Shown here: one piece after another, positions 1 through 11,464 of the stretch
How positions within the stretch are numbered: the first letter of the stretch is position 1
How the letters are laid out: each line of letters opens with the position of its first letter
NCBI RefSeq assembly: GCF_047675955.1
Contig: NC_132912.1
Location: forward strand, 75,540,382-75,604,381
Origin: Chlorocebus sabaeus
Taxonomy: Eukaryota > Chordata > Mammalia > Primates > Cercopithecidae
DNA: 64,000 bases
Direction: 5' to 3'
Notes under the pieces: model-generated
The model's input: only the letters and a program-made list of their open reading frames with translations
What the model was told of the DNA's origin: nothing
Databases searched by the model: none
Translations under genes and position numbers: made by a program

Positions 1-2188
1 TAAGAAAAGGACATCTGCTCCCACCATTATTATTCAATGTAGTACTGGAAGTCCTAGCTAGAGCAATCAGACAAGAAAAAAAAAAAGGGCAACCAGACTG
101 GAAAGGAAGAAGTCAAATTATCCTTGTTTGCAGATAATATATTCTTATATTTAGAAGACTAAAGACTCCATCAAAAAACTATTAGAACTGATAAATTCAG
201 TAAAGTTGCAGGATACAAAGTCAGCATATGTAAGTCAGTAGCATTTCTACATGCCAAGAGTAAACAACTGAAAAACAAACCAAGAAGTTCTATTTACAAA
301 GGCCACAGATAAAATATCTAAGAATAAACTTAATCAAATAAGAGAAAGATCTCTACAATGAAAACTATAAAACATTGATGCAGGTAATTGAAGAGACTGC
401 AACAATAATGGAAAGATATTCTATGTTCATAAATTGTAAGAATCAGTATTGACACAATATCCATACTACGCAAAGCAATCTATAGATTGAATACAATCTC
501 TATCAAAATACCAAGGACATTCTTCATAGAAGTAGAAAAAATAATCCTAAAATGTATATGGAACCACAAAAAATCCAGAGTAGCTAACACCAGCCTAAGT
601 GAAAAAGAATAAAACTGGAGTAAACAAATGACCAGACTTCAAGTTATACTACAGAGCTAGAGTAACAAAAAAGCGTGATACTGCCATTACAACAGACACA
701 TAGACAAATGTAACAGACTAGAGAACCCAGAAATAAATCTATACATCCACAGTGAACTCATTTTCAACAAAAGTGCCAAGAACCTACATTGGGGAAAAGA
801 CAGTCTCTTTCGTAAGTAGTAGTACTAGGACAATGGGATATCCATATGCAGAATAGTGAAACTATATGCCTATCTCTTGCCATATACAAATACCAAATTA
901 AAATCAGTTAAAGACTTTTAAATTGAAGACCTCAAACTATGAAACTACTAAAAGAAAACAGTGAGGAAACTCTCCAGGACGATGGAATGGGCAAAGATTT
1001 CTTGAGTAATACCCCACAAGCACAGGCAACTGAAGCACAAATGGAGAAATTAAATCACATCAAGTGAAAAAGCTTCTGTACAGCAAAAGAAACAATCAAC
1101 ACAGTGAAAAGACAACCCGTAGAATGGGAGAAAATATTTGCAAACTATCCATCTTAAAAGGGACTGAAACAGAATATCTAAGTAGCTCAGACAACTCTAA
1201 AAGAAAAAATATAATAATCCAATTAAAAATGGGCCAACGATTTGAATAGACATTTCTCAAAAGAAAACATACAAAAGGCAAACAGGCATATGAAAAGGTG
1301 CTCAACATCACTAATTATCAGAGAAATGCAAATCAAAACTATAATGAGATATCATCTCATCCCAGTTAAAATGGCTTATATCCAAAAGACTGGCAGTAAC
1401 AAATGCTGGCAAGGATGTGGAGAAAAGGAAACTCTCATATGCTGTTTGCGTGAATGTAAATTAGTACAGCCACTATTGAGTACATTTTGGAAGTTCCTCA
1501 GAAAACTAAAATTAGAACTACTATATGATGAAGAAATCCTACTGCTAGATATATACCCCAAAGGAAAGAAACCATTATATCAAAAAGACATTTGCACTCT
1601 CATGTTTATTGCAGCACTACTCATGGTCAAGATTTGGAAGTAACCTAAGTGTCCATCAGCAGATAAACAGATATGAAAAATGCAATGCATAGACACAATG
1701 GAGGATTATTTAGTCATAAATATGAATGAGATCTTCTCATTTGTAGCAACATGGATGGAACTGGGGAACATTATGTTAAGTGAAATAAGCCAGGCACAGA
1801 AAGACAAACTTCGTATGTTCTCACTTATTTGTGGGAACTAAAATTTAAAACAATTGAACACACGGAGTTACAGAGTAGAATGGCAGTTACCAGAGGCTGA
1901 GAAGGGCATTGGGGTGGTGGTGAGAAAGTGGGGATGGCTAATGGGTGTAAAAATAAACAAGATCTAGTATATGATAGCACAACAAAATGATGATTGTCAA
2001 TAACAATTTGTAGTACAATTTAAAGAAATTAAAAGAGTATAATTGAAATGTTTGTAACAAAGAAATAATAGTTCGAGGTGATAGATACTTCATTTTCCCT
2101 GAGGTGATTACTAGGCATTCTATGCCTCTAACAAAGTATCGCATGTACACCATAAATGCATACAGTGTACCTATAAAAATTAAAATTT
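1..2188 (+). mobile_element. L1 LINE (L1MA-type), ORF2 C-terminal half plus 3' UTR
   Basis: The stretch reads as degraded L1 ORF2 in the sense direction. It enters at the reverse-transcriptase region (the 'ttgtttgcagataatat' segment near 124 corresponds to the FADD-motif DNA), passes the C-terminal cysteine motif around 1403-1463, and goes into a 3' UTR ending about 2174 with an A-rich tail. Frames are broken many times. The longest relic frame, 1242-1643, keeps C-x3-C-x7 of the C-terminal C-x3-C-x7-H-x4-C motif, but the His is replaced by Cys. The 3' UTR, with its 'gaggtgatagatac' and 'catgtacaccataaat' segments, is of the L1MA kind. The 5' part lies outside the window. It is a dead copy; the subfamily is inferred. 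Confidence 0.9.
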
Positions 2189-2478
2189 AGGTATTTCTCC
2201 TAATGTTATCCCTTCCCTAGCCCCCCACTCCCACCCCCAGACAGGCCCTGGTGTGTGATGTTACCCTCCCTGTGTCTATGTCTTCTCATTGTTCAACTCC
2301 CATTTATGAGTGAGCACGTGCAATGTTTGGTTTTCTGTTCCTGTGTTAGTTTGCAGAGAATACCTAATTTAGATGATGGGTTGATGGGTGCAGCAAACCA
2401 CCATGGCTTGTGTATACCTATGTAACAAACCTGCACATTCTGCACATGTATCCCAGAACTTAAAGTATAATAAGAAAA
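2189..2478 (+). mobile_element. Short L1 3' end with inverted 5' segment (twin priming)
   Basis: Positions 2189-2360 are the end of L1 ORF2 and the start of its 3' UTR in antisense. Positions 2361-2478 are the following 3' UTR in sense, ending in an A-rich tail. In L1 order the two halves abut almost exactly ('gagaaatac' then 'tacctaat'), so little or nothing was lost at the switch. Near-identical flanks AAAAATTAAAATTT (2175-2188) and AAAAATTAAAAATTT (2479-2493) look like the target-site duplication. The target was the A-rich tail of the L1 at 1-2188. Known L1 biology explains this layout by twin priming. Confidence 0.82.
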
Positions 2479-2493
2479 AAAAATTAAAAATTT

Positions 2494-3434
2494 GAAAAGC
2501 TGGAAAAAAAAGCAACAAATAGGAAAAAATCCTGATAGATGATATAGGAATAATATTAGCACTGGAGTGGTAGGTGAAAGGGTTATTTTCTAAAAGGAAG
2601 AAAGGTCCTTTGAGAAACATAATAAGAAACATAATAATTTTGCCTACTACAATCAATTTGCCCATTATGTTATTGTATATGTTTTATATTCATGAAACAC
2701 ATTATTTTTACTGACATTGTTAAACACTATTCCTTGCAGAAATCTTGACCTTCTCCACTTATTTTACATTAATTATGCCTTTAATAATTTGTCTCTTTTT
2801 TCTATAAAAAATTCAATCAGTTTTTACCACTTCCACATATTTTTCCCTGGGCATGTTACTAAGGTTATCTCTCCTTACTTTCAGATTCTATAATTTTACA
2901 ATTAAGTGGACAACACTTGTGAATACATTTGTGATACCTCTGACTTTATTACCTTAAACATCTAAGTTTTTCATTTTTCATGTATCTATATCTTTCCACA
3001 ATAATGCTCTTTTTCCACAATGGTTCCTATTTTTTCCCTCAGTTTGAGGCTAAGAATTTTTCCACCTTGGGTACTCAGTGAGCCCAGATAAGTGTTTTAA
3101 ATACATAAAGTGTAGTCAGTCAAGATTTCTTGGGATCTTCTGCTCTTGATCAAAATGGAACTATGAGTCACCTGTTTCCCGATTTCCTTCAAGCTTTCAA
3201 GCACACTCATAAGTAGCAGCATCACTGTTTGTTCTAGGGCTGTGTGAAGCCATCAACAGTGTAAGGATGTCCCAGTTGACTTCTAGTCGGTACATGAAAT
3301 GTTGACACCTTCATGCCATCATAGGCATAACTATACATTGTTCCAGTATCAACAAATGTTACAGAAGACTAGATGAATACTCGTCAGTAGTGGGCTTCAT
3401 CTGATTACTTATTCTGTGACAGACACTTTATTTT
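2494..3434. other. Unassigned AT-rich sequence
   Basis: I recognise no repeat family, open frame or RNA gene in this stretch. Reading frames on both strands are short and low-complexity. Confidence 0.5.
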
Positions 3435-3650
3435 GGTTAGTGTGCAGGCTGCAGTTAAGACTGGGTACAAATTTAAGCTCTCTGTGAATTGAATTATTTA
3501 AATTCTTTAATCTTCAATGTCCTAATTTATAAAATGATACAAAGGTAATAATAACAACAGATCATTAGTAGTAGATTAGTTGTTAATAAAACAAAATGAG
3601 TTAACTCAAGTGAAGAGTGTCATTCAACATGTGGCAGAGAGGAAGTATAT
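3435..3650 (+). repeat. MIR SINE, diverged
   Basis: The order of motifs follows MIR: a 'ggtacaaattt' segment corresponding to the 'gggttcgaatc' region, then 'cttcaatgtcctaatttataaaatgatac' in place of the 'cctcagtttcctcatctgtaaaatgg' region, then 'aaaatgagttaactcaagtgaag' near the 3' part. Divergence is high, as expected for a mammal-wide SINE. Confidence 0.6.
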
Positions 3651-3899
3651 ACTTGTAATTTATGTACATTTTATATAACTGAACACAAGAGTTTATGTGT
3701 TGATAAGTAACTTAAATCAATCCTCAGGATAATAGTGAGGTCACTGAAATTTTTGTTTTTTCTTCTATCATGTTTCACAAATGGGAAATCTGGATTTCAA
3801 GCTTACCTCTGAATACATGGTCAAGCCCTACATTATTTATGTATACTATAGCAATTGTGTGCCTACTTAATTCAGAGTCAATACAGCCTAATTTTTTTC

Positions 3900-4078
3900 T
3901 TTTCTTTCCTTTTTTATAGAAATAGGTTCTTGTTTTGTTGCCCAAGCTGGAGTGCAGTGGCTCAATCATAGCTCATTATAACGTAAGTCTCCTGGGCTCC
4001 AGTGATCCTCCTGCCTCTGCCTCAGTTTCCTAGGTAGCTAGGACTACAGGCAAGTACAACTATGTTCAGCTGTTTTTT
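3900..4078 (-). repeat. Alu right-monomer-type fragment (FRAM/AluJ-like)
   Basis: On the reverse strand it reads cctgtagtcctagctac, a cagaggcaggaggatcac box, 'gagccactgcactccagc' and 'gggcaacaaaacaagaacc', then an A-rich tail. This is one Alu monomer of the right-arm type without a left arm. It is either a free monomer or a truncated AluJ. The T-rich stretch at 3893-3918 is its tail on the + strand. Confidence 0.8.
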
Positions 4079-4233
4079 TAACATATATATGATTTTAAAA
4101 AGTGATGAGAAATGAGTGACTAATGTGAATATTGTGGGATATACTTAAGTTGGTGACAGCTGACTTTGTTATAAATGACTTAGTGTTGTGCCTTGGTGTT
4201 AGAAGCATTTGAAGACTCATTTAACTTGGGGAG

Positions 4234-4603
4234 TTTTTTAGCTCATTCTTACCCTGCAAATGGAGACATCCCCCTAGACTGGGTAATTCATAAAGGAAGG
4301 AGGTTTAGTTGGCTCAGTTCAGCATGGCTGGGGAGGCCTCAGGAAACTCAAAATTATGACAGAGGTGGAAGCAAGCATGTCCTTCACATGATGACAGGAC
4401 AGCGAAGTGGCAAGCAAAGGGGGAAAAGCCTCTTATAAAACCATCAGATCTCATGAGAACCCACTCATTATCATGAGAACAGCATGGGGGAACTGCCCCC
4501 ATTATTCAATTACCTCTGACCAGGTCCCTCCCACGACATGTAGGAATCATGGGAACTAGAATTCAAGGCGAAATTTGGGTGAGGACACAGCCAAACCATA
4601 TCA
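4234..4603 (-). mobile_element. Solo THE1-type LTR (ERVL-MaLR)
   Basis: The reverse strand starts with the THE1 opening 'tgatatggtttggctgtgtcc' pattern (ending at 4603 on +) and runs through 'gatctgatggttttataag' to the 'attacccagtc' motif near 4275. The length of 370 bp is close to a complete THE1 LTR. The flanks GGGAG (4229-4233) and GGGAG (4604-4608) form a perfect 5 bp target-site duplication, the size expected for MaLR elements. There is no internal sequence, so it is a solo LTR. Confidence 0.88.
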
Positions 4604-5065
4604 GGGAGTAATTACTTAATTGCTGTCTATTTTTTTTCTCCTGAACTTCAAAAACAAGGGTCGAATAGGTGTGATTATTTCAAAAGATGTAATTAAGGCT
4701 CTTAAATAAATATCATGTTGCCTTAGAAACTGAAAAAAGCCTCATTTAAGTGCTGAAATTGTGTACCTATAATATTTGTTATAACAAATAGTCAATACGA
4801 AACCCAGCTGAGAAGTCGCCATGCACACTGCCTCCAGGAAATTGCATCATGAAGTTTATATTATAAAAACTTACCCCCTTCCTGACATTATAATCCCTCC
4901 TTCTTCACTCAAGCATTTGATTAAACTGTTCATTTTCAAAAGGCTATCAGACTAGAAAATTACGATCTAATGGCATTTAATTTCCATACACTAATTCTAG
5001 TTGCATCTTTAATGAAATTAACAGGGTCCTAGCTTATTATAGTAAAAGAAAACATAGTAGTAACC
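4604..5065. other. Unassigned sequence
   Basis: No repeat family or gene was recognised here. Confidence 0.4.
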
Positions 5066-5180
5066 TGGTCCAAGTCTTCATTTTACAATGAGAAAATTGT
5101 GGATCTGAAAGGGAAGCAAATTGGCTGAGATCACAGATGTAGGCACTGCTCAATCAGAGACAGTGATGTGGGTCCCTTTC
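5066..5180 (-). repeat. MIR SINE fragment
   Basis: The run 'ttcattttacaatgagaaaattgtggatctgaaagggaagcaaattggctgagatcaca', here described by its parts, matches the reverse-strand MIR core: a 'cattttacagatgag' box, a 'ctcagagagg' box and a 'cccaaggtcaca' box in the right order and spacing. Confidence 0.6.
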
Positions 5181-5384
5181 CTTGAACAACATGGACTCTG
5201 CCTGGCTGCGTTCCCAGGGATATATAAACAGAAAATATGCAAAGATATGTTTATACTAAAAACATCTGGCTATTTATTTTCATTCAGTGTAGTAAAAATG
5301 CTTTGTTAGAGGATGATAACCAAGTCCACATACACAATTAATGAAAAGCCTGGGCTAGAACCTCACTTAATTCACTTACTTTGT

Positions 5385-5490
5385 GAGACTCTTGAAGAGA
5401 GAGTCTCTATCTTATTCATCATCTGTCTTCAAAATATTTAATCATGCCCAGCATATGGAAAATATGCAACAAATATTTTCTGAATGAAAC
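5385..5490 (+). repeat. L2 LINE 3' end fragment
   Basis: The segment 'gtctctatcttattcatc' followed by 'atgcccagcatatgg' and 'caacaaatattttctgaatgaa' follows the L2 3' terminal order (a 'gtgtcttattcatct' box, a 'cctggcacatagta' box, then an 'aaatatttgttgaatgaa' end). Confidence 0.65.
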
Positions 5491-5904
5491 TGCTTAAATT
5501 TGAACTCTCAGAATACCTGTCAGCCATTAGATTTAGGATTTCTTCATATTTTCTGACAGCTGGGTAGGTTTTCTGACCATTGTGTAAGTGCCTGTCCTAA
5601 CTATTGAACTTAGTTCTGAGCCAATGAAAGATGACCTAGGCTCGAAAACATTAGAAGGAAAAAACAATGCCAGCAAACTCATATAAATTGATATATACAG
5701 CATACTAATAATTTTAATCTTGGGTCCACCAGGCAATTTTAAGTTAAAGATTCCTAACATATGTGTTACAATTATAGTAGTGGACTAAACACTATCAGCG
5801 TACTAAATAATTCAAGAACTACTTTTAAATACCTGTTGTATCTGATTTTCCTAAGAGGATACATAGGGATTTTCTAAAGAAGGTGATGTAAAATTTTTCT
5901 TAGT
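5491..5904. other. Unassigned sequence
   Basis: No recognisable repeat or gene. Confidence 0.4.
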
Positions 5905-6720
5905 CACTTTGCTAGCCAGGGACTTCCATGGCCAGTGACATCCCCACCTGGGTCTCACTCAGCCCCCAGATATGCTGCAGGAGGTGCCCCGTCCACTCGG
6001 TCCATTGGACCACACTTGGCTTGCACACAGGTCTGGATTCCATGCTCACTGCAGGATCCACACTTAGCCTGTGGCTGGGCCAGGCATGCTCCAGTCCACC
6101 TGTGTTATGGCTGGTACCCACATTTGGTGGGTCTCAGGCTCTTGTCCTGCATCCAAGAAGAATGAGGTTATGGTGACAACTGAAGGGTGAGGAGGGTGAA
6201 GAAATATTTTATTGAGTGACTTAACAGCTTTCATTGGAGAGGGGACACAAGGGTGGCCCACTACACAAAATCAAGTGATTTTTTTCCCAGTGCAGCTGAG
6301 TCTGGCGATTTTATGGGCTCAGAATGGAGAACTGCATGCTGATTGATTTGTGAGTATACAAAAAATGTTAAAGGCACCACTCAAAGGTGAGTACAACAGT
6401 GTAAAAAACAATTAGGGAAAGGTAGGTATATTCAAAATAAATGAAGGATGGGGATCAGAGGAAAGCATGCCACATGGGAAGAGAGGTTTCTACCTTTTCC
6501 TTGGATTTGATTTGTATCTTGGATTTCAGGATTTAAAGTGTCTTTTGCTTGAAAGTGGAGTTTCACTGGGGACCTGCCCTAACTGCCTAGGGATTTGTCT
6601 GCCTCCTGCCACTATCCACTCCCCCCTCTGAAGAGGTACATTAACTGCCATTAGGATAGAGATGATGATGGCTCTTAGCTGCCTCATGCTGACAGGGGCA
6701 CTGTTTTGGGAAGACAGGCA
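5905..6720 (-). mobile_element. ERV LTR-like element A (ERV1-like, family not named)
   Basis: This shares its layout with the element at 8530-10240. Common blocks on + are 'cttgtcctgcatccaagaag' (cf. 'ttgtcccatgcccaggaag'), 'gaatgaggt', 'gagggtgaagaa', 'ttttatgggc', 'cctgccac' and 'catgctga'. Read on the reverse strand it has a TATA-like ATAAAA (6309-6314) about 100 bp before an AATAAA (6208-6213), the expected order in an LTR. It lacks the tandem units of its relative. The family is not identified with certainty, and the borders are estimates. Confidence 0.6.
6208..6314 (-). promoter_or_regulatory. LTR A: TATA-like box and poly(A) signal
   Basis: On the reverse strand ATAAAA lies at 6314-6309 and AATAAA at 6213-6208. 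The same pair recurs in the related element at 9178-9568, which supports an LTR core promoter and polyadenylation signal. Present activity is unknown. Confidence 0.45.
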
Positions 6721-7657
6721 GATCTCCCTCAGAGGCTTATCTGAGGGTTTCCAGTAAAAGGGAGGCATCATCCGAGGCTCCAGTTGCATGACCATTTGCA
6801 GTTTGATGGTCTGAAGGTGAGAAGAGACAAACTGGGTTATTAGAAGACATGTATCAAAATGAAGCAAGGAGGTAAGGACAGCTCAAAAATCCTGATGCTG
6901 CCAACACGACCAGAGAGCTGGTGGCTACAGTTATGCTTGCTAAGATTTGGTGCATGAGACTTGACTCTGGCCAGCTCCCTTTGTCTTATTCTACCAAAAA
7001 AAAAAAAAAGAAAAGCCTGAGTTATTGGCACCCCATTCACTCCTATCCCCTGGGAGGATTTGCAGCATAATTGCCCAGATTTAGAACATTGATCCAAATT
7101 TTTACAAAGCTTTCAAACTTTTGTTAATCTCAAAGCCACCAAAGTAAATACTTCAAAGTGCAGTGAGTACACTTGCCATGGTTCTTAGAATATCAATTAT
7201 ATTACATTGTAAAAACCTTTATGATTAAGAAATTTGGGTTTTTCATGGAATAATTGCATTTATTAAAAGTCATTCTCTTTTTCAAATATACTACAAGCAT
7301 ACGTCTGCATCACAAGTTAGTTTATATGTAATTGATAAATAAGGGAAGGATTCTGTACAGAGTAAATGCCAGGTTGCTTCACCTTTGATATTTCCAAGAA
7401 TTCAAATTCAGAATGTTAACACAGTTGAGTGTTGAATGAATAAATACACTTTTGTATGCAATAGCAATTTACACCATGTTCTTCCTCTTTGCAATATTTG
7501 GTCATACATTCTGTCTTGGAAGTACTTATTGCCCTGTAATATTCTCCAGGCAATTTTTTTTAAAAATTTTTCTCTTGACTTCGTAACTCAGTGTTATGTA
7601 ATTCAACTTACATTCTCTCTATCAAGCAAATTTTTATTTTTAAAGGAAGATGTATTG
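6721..7657. other. Unassigned sequence next to LTR A
   Basis: This could include remnants of the ERV leader or interior, because it lies between two related LTR-like elements, but I see no diagnostic motif. A 14-15 base A run sits near 6996. Confidence 0.4.
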
Positions 7658-7670
7658 CTTATTATAGTCT

Positions 7671-7974
7671 TTTTTTCTTTCTTTCTTTTGAGATGGAATT
7701 TCGCTCTTATCACCCAGGCTGAAAAGTGCAATGGTGCGATCTTGGCTCACTTCCCAACCTCTGCCTGCTGGGTTGAAGCAATTCTCCTGCCTTAGCCTCA
7801 CAAGTAGCTGAGATTACAGGTGCCTACCACCACATCCAGCTAATATTTGTATTTTTAGCAGAGATAGGGTTTTATTATTTTGGCCAAGCTGGTCTCAAAC
7901 TCCTGACCTCAGATAATCCACCCACCTGGACCTCTCAAAGTGCTGAGATTACAAGTGTGAGCCAACATGCCCAC
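7671..7974 (-). repeat. Alu (AluS-like), full length
   Basis: The reverse strand carries a full dimeric Alu with mid A-rich linker, read on + as 'gagatggaatttcgctctt' through 'gtatttttagcagagatagg' to 'caaagtgctgagattacaag'. The flanks CTTATTATAGTCT (7658-7670) and CTTACTATGGTCT (7975-7987) are a 13 bp target-site duplication with two mismatches. The T-rich lead-in at 7671-7690 is the poly(A) tail. Confidence 0.93.
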
Positions 7975-7987
7975 CTTACTATGGTCT

Positions 7988-8473
7988 ATTCTAGATATGA
8001 AGAATTTAATATTACCTTTTAAATTTTTTGAAAGTAAAACTTAATCATGAGACTCTTACAAACCCATACAATTTTGCTATCTGTTAGTGCAATCCTTAAG
8101 AATTTATACTAGTCTTGGGAGGACTAACCAACACTTATTCTCCTATTAGCTCTGTTATTTTCAGTGCATGACTTTGTAGGATGCAAGGTTTTGTATGAAT
8201 TCATTTATTTTGCTATCACCCAATACTCTACCACAATTTGGGGAAACTAAGATAATTAAGAGGAAGGTAAGGTCTTAAAAGGAGATCAACTATAGACCTA
8301 TAAACAAGGCATTACAGGAACACAGGGAAGGGATACATTAATCTAACCTGAAAAAGGGGGGCAATCAAAAGGTTTTCAGGAGGTATTGCCACCTGGTTGA
8401 GTGGTTCAGGACATATAGGTAAGAAGTGGAGTGGCTAACAGGACTGGGCATTTCAAACATGCTCATTGACACC
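7988..8473. other. Unassigned sequence
   Basis: No family was recognised between the Alu and the AAAT repeat. Confidence 0.4.
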
Positions 8474-8474
8474 A

Positions 8475-8509
<35 letters not shown>
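8474..8509. repeat. (AAAT)n microsatellite
   Basis: About nine uninterrupted AAAT units. No adjacent Alu or L1 tail is evident. Confidence 0.95.
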
Positions 8510-9177
8510 GCATATTAGCAGAAGCAGGGGTTTATTATTTCTCGGGATATCTAGTCCAGTACTGTTACGGGGTCTTTGGGGCACTCTTTACACTTCACCA
8601 GCCATAAATCTCTGTGGCCAGTGGAGGCTTTGCCTAAGTTTTGCTTGGATTCACTGGGCCCACTTAGCCCAGCAGGCTGAGATCAGCTCATGCTACCAGC
8701 CTGGAACCTATGCTTGCCAAAGGCAAGTGGAGCAGTGAGGGGTATGTAAGCAACTGATTATGGGGTTCAGTTACTGAGTGCAGCCAGAGGGCGGGCAGCT
8801 TGAATTGTTGCCATGGGCACTGGCTCCCTGCAAGGCTGTGGCTGGACCAAGTATCCCAAAAGCTGCTTCTACATTTGGCACTAGGGGATGCAGTGGTGCC
8901 TGGAAGCTTGGAGAGGCCAGGAGCCACAGAGCCCCAAAGAGGGTGTCACAGTCCTGTCTCAAAGAGCTCCTATGTCTGTGATCCACAAAGGGCTGCAGCT
9001 CTTCTCTCCTTCTTGTCACCCACAATGTGGTGAGTGAGAGGTGTGTTTCAGCCCTGTTTTTGTTATTGCTCTTTCATTCAACAGGTTCTGTCATTCAGCA
9101 GGTTCTGAGTTTTTGTCCCATGCCCAGGAAGAATGAGGTATGTGGACAAGTGGAGGGTGAGCAAGGTGAAGAGGAGC

Positions 9178-9568
9178 TTTATTGAGCAATAGAATGGCAC
9201 AGAGGAGACTCACAGTGAGTAGCTCCTCTCTGCAGCCAGTGTTTCCCAAAAAGTGTTCAGCTCTCAGCAGAGAGGAGACCCTGGAATGGGTAGTTCCTCT
9301 CTGTAGCTGGTCATCCCATTGTCTTCTCAGCTCTCAGCAGAGAGGAGACTCAAGTGGGTAGCTCCTCTCCACAGCTGGTCATCCTGTCATCTCCTCAGCT
9401 CTTATCGGAGAGGAAACCCTGGGGTGGGTAGTTCCTCTCCACAGCTGGCCATCTTCATCCCATTGTCTCCCCAGCTCTTAACATAGAGAAGACACTGGAC
9501 TGGGCAGCTCCTCTGCGCAGCTAGCAGGTCATTGTCTTCTTGAGTCTGGCTGAGTCTGGGGCTTTTAT
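9178..9568 (-). promoter_or_regulatory. LTR B: TATA-like box and poly(A) signal
   Basis: ATAAAA at 9568-9563 and AATAAA at 9183-9178 on the reverse strand. The spacing is about 385 bp against about 100 bp in element A. The extra ~285 bp equals roughly four of the tandem units lying between the two signals. Confidence 0.45.
9199..9540. repeat. Five tandem ~68 bp units inside LTR B
   Basis: Units start near 9199, 9269, 9338, 9405 and 9481. Each opens with a variant of 'agagaggagac', continues with 'gggtagctcctctc', then 'cagctggtcatc', then 'cattgtctcctcagctct'. Units are 60-76 bp and differ by substitutions and small indels, so the array is old rather than a recent slip. Confidence 0.85.
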
Positions 9569-10240
9569 GGGCCTCACAGGGGAGGAAATATATGCCAATT
9601 GTTCATGGGTGGCATGTGCAGGCTTGGAAAAAGCACTACAAGTTTGCATTCTGGTCCTCAAAACTGGCAGCCTGGCCCCAGGTTTCAGGCCTTTCTTGGC
9701 TTGAAGGTGGGGCTTCACCAAGGACCTGCTCCTGTCTCCCCAGGATCCTGTCTGCTTCCTGCCACTGTTCATGGTGCCTAGGCTGGTTCATGCTGAGAGG
9801 TACCTGCAGGCCAGGGCTGAGCCGCCCTCAGCACCCCCTTAGCCTCCTTCCCGTGCTCATCAGTGGCCAAAGTCTGGAGGGGGCCAAGGTAAGGCTGGTG
9901 TGTCAGTGCTGGCCCATGCATGCACATACCCAGCCAGGCTGCAACAGCATCTGGGTTTGGCCCCAACCTTGCTCTGAGATAGAGCAGGTGCTGGGAGTGA
10001 GAAGAGGCCAGGTAGTGGTAGCAGATACCTCCAGTCCTGCAGGGGCAGGGACACCTTCCTGGACCCCTGAGAGTGCAGAGATGCCGAGGTCTCCCCACCC
10101 GGGAGGGCGGTGCTCTTGCCTGCTCCAGGTTCCCTCTGGCTCTGTGGAGCATACAGCCAGCTGCATCTCCCTCGCTGCAGCTGAAGTCTTGGCAGTGGCC
10201 TCTGCAGGTGGGTCGTTGCTGCTATTAGTACTAGAAACAT

Positions 10241-11464
10241 ATTTAAGGATTCATCATGTATCTATTGGTCTGAATTGTTCTGAGATTATACAAAACTTGT
10301 CTTGTCAGGATTAAATGAAGGAAGGGTTGTCAGTATCAGGAAGAAAGAGCATGACAGTTAATAGCTAATGGAAAATATTTGTTTAATACAATACAAAATA
10401 TACCCTATTATAAAAAAATGATATCAGGAAAGGTGGATTTTGTAAGAAAGCATATAGGGTTTTGTTGACACCATCTATGTTATGGAAAAGGAGGGGGAAA
10501 ATGCTAGAAACTGAAACTAATCCAAGAGTTCACAGTCTAAGGAGTGGAATTCACAAAAGAAATATTAGCATAAAACTTGGAACTAGTGAAGTGCAGAGTG
10601 TCCAGTTTTTCAAACATCACACAGAGAACAGACTGACATTTGCATTTTTTCCTGAGAGTGAAAAAAAAGGATTAATCTGGAGTGAACATATTCAGAATTT
10701 CATTACAATGAAAGGACAAAACATGAAGCCAACTTATAAAGTCATAGATGCAAACATACAGTGAAAAGACCTGTGACAATAAGGCACGTATTTAAAGGTA
10801 GGAATCAGTACAACAGCTTTCACTGAGTTTACAGAGGCAGTACAAGGAAATACAATTTGATTCCTATTGTTATAAAGGAAAAGTGTTCTCCAGGGGCTTT
10901 TAATATTCTTATAATTATATAATTAGGGATTAGTTAGGAAATGTCAGGTAACCATGTGGGGTTTCTTAAAGTGCAATATAAATTCAGAGAAATAAAAAAA
11001 CGTAAAGTTTTGTTGGTGCCTGGTAATTTTTGTTTCTTTCTGGCTATTCAATCAAAACAAAGTTTGCTTTCAATGTGTGGTCTATGAAATTCAAGAATAA
11101 AGGTTGTATAAGTAATTATTTACAAACGAATTGATTGGATAGGAAGCCAAAAGCAATGGTTGGCCTTTCTAAATAACCAGTGGTTCCATTTAAATCTATG
11201 TCAGGGGAAAAAAAAAATCAACTTTCTAAAGTGCTTGAGACTTTAGGATTAAAGGATTAAAGTGGATAAAATACAGTAAAAGAAGGTGAAAAATAAAATA
11301 TTGTTTGGATCAGCTGACTCCACCATTTTAATTTGATTGTTTATTTTTTAGAAGGTAATTTAGTTAATATTTTAACATGCTGACTGTGGTTTCAGTATTA
11401 AAATTAGAAAATAGTTTAATATTTTCACAAACATGACATGCATTTTTTGAGGTGTGCTCAGTTC
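10241..11464. other. Unassigned sequence
   Basis: No repeat family was recognised. A frame at 10462-10764 (+, 100 codons) has low-complexity composition and no motif I know. Confidence 0.45.

Larger units (their letters stand above)
8530..10240 (-). mobile_element. ERV LTR-like element B with internal tandem repeats
   Basis: On the reverse strand a GC-rich U3-like part (10240-9580) leads to a TATA-like ATAAAA (9568-9563), then five tandem units (9540-9199), then AATAAA (9183-9178), then U5-like and possibly leader sequence down to about 8530. It shares blocks in the same order with element A at 5905-6720. The G+C content is clearly above that of its neighbours. Long frames across it, such as 9592-10314 on +, show no family resemblance and look like a by-product of high GC. 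It is an ERV1-like LTR by general structure; I cannot name the family, and the left border is uncertain. Confidence 0.6.

Noticed and set aside
8474..8509. AAAT repeat as the tail of a retrotransposon
   Set aside because: No Alu or L1 3' end abuts it on either side, so I list it only as a microsatellite.
9199..9540. Regularly spaced repeats that might suggest a CRISPR-like array
   Set aside because: The units are contiguous tandem copies without unique spacers, inside an LTR in a primate genome.
9592..10314. 240-codon open frame on +, the longest non-L1 frame in the window
   Set aside because: It lies antisense to an LTR-like element with raised GC, which lowers stop frequency. Overlapping long frames exist on the other strand too, and no domain or codon pattern is seen.
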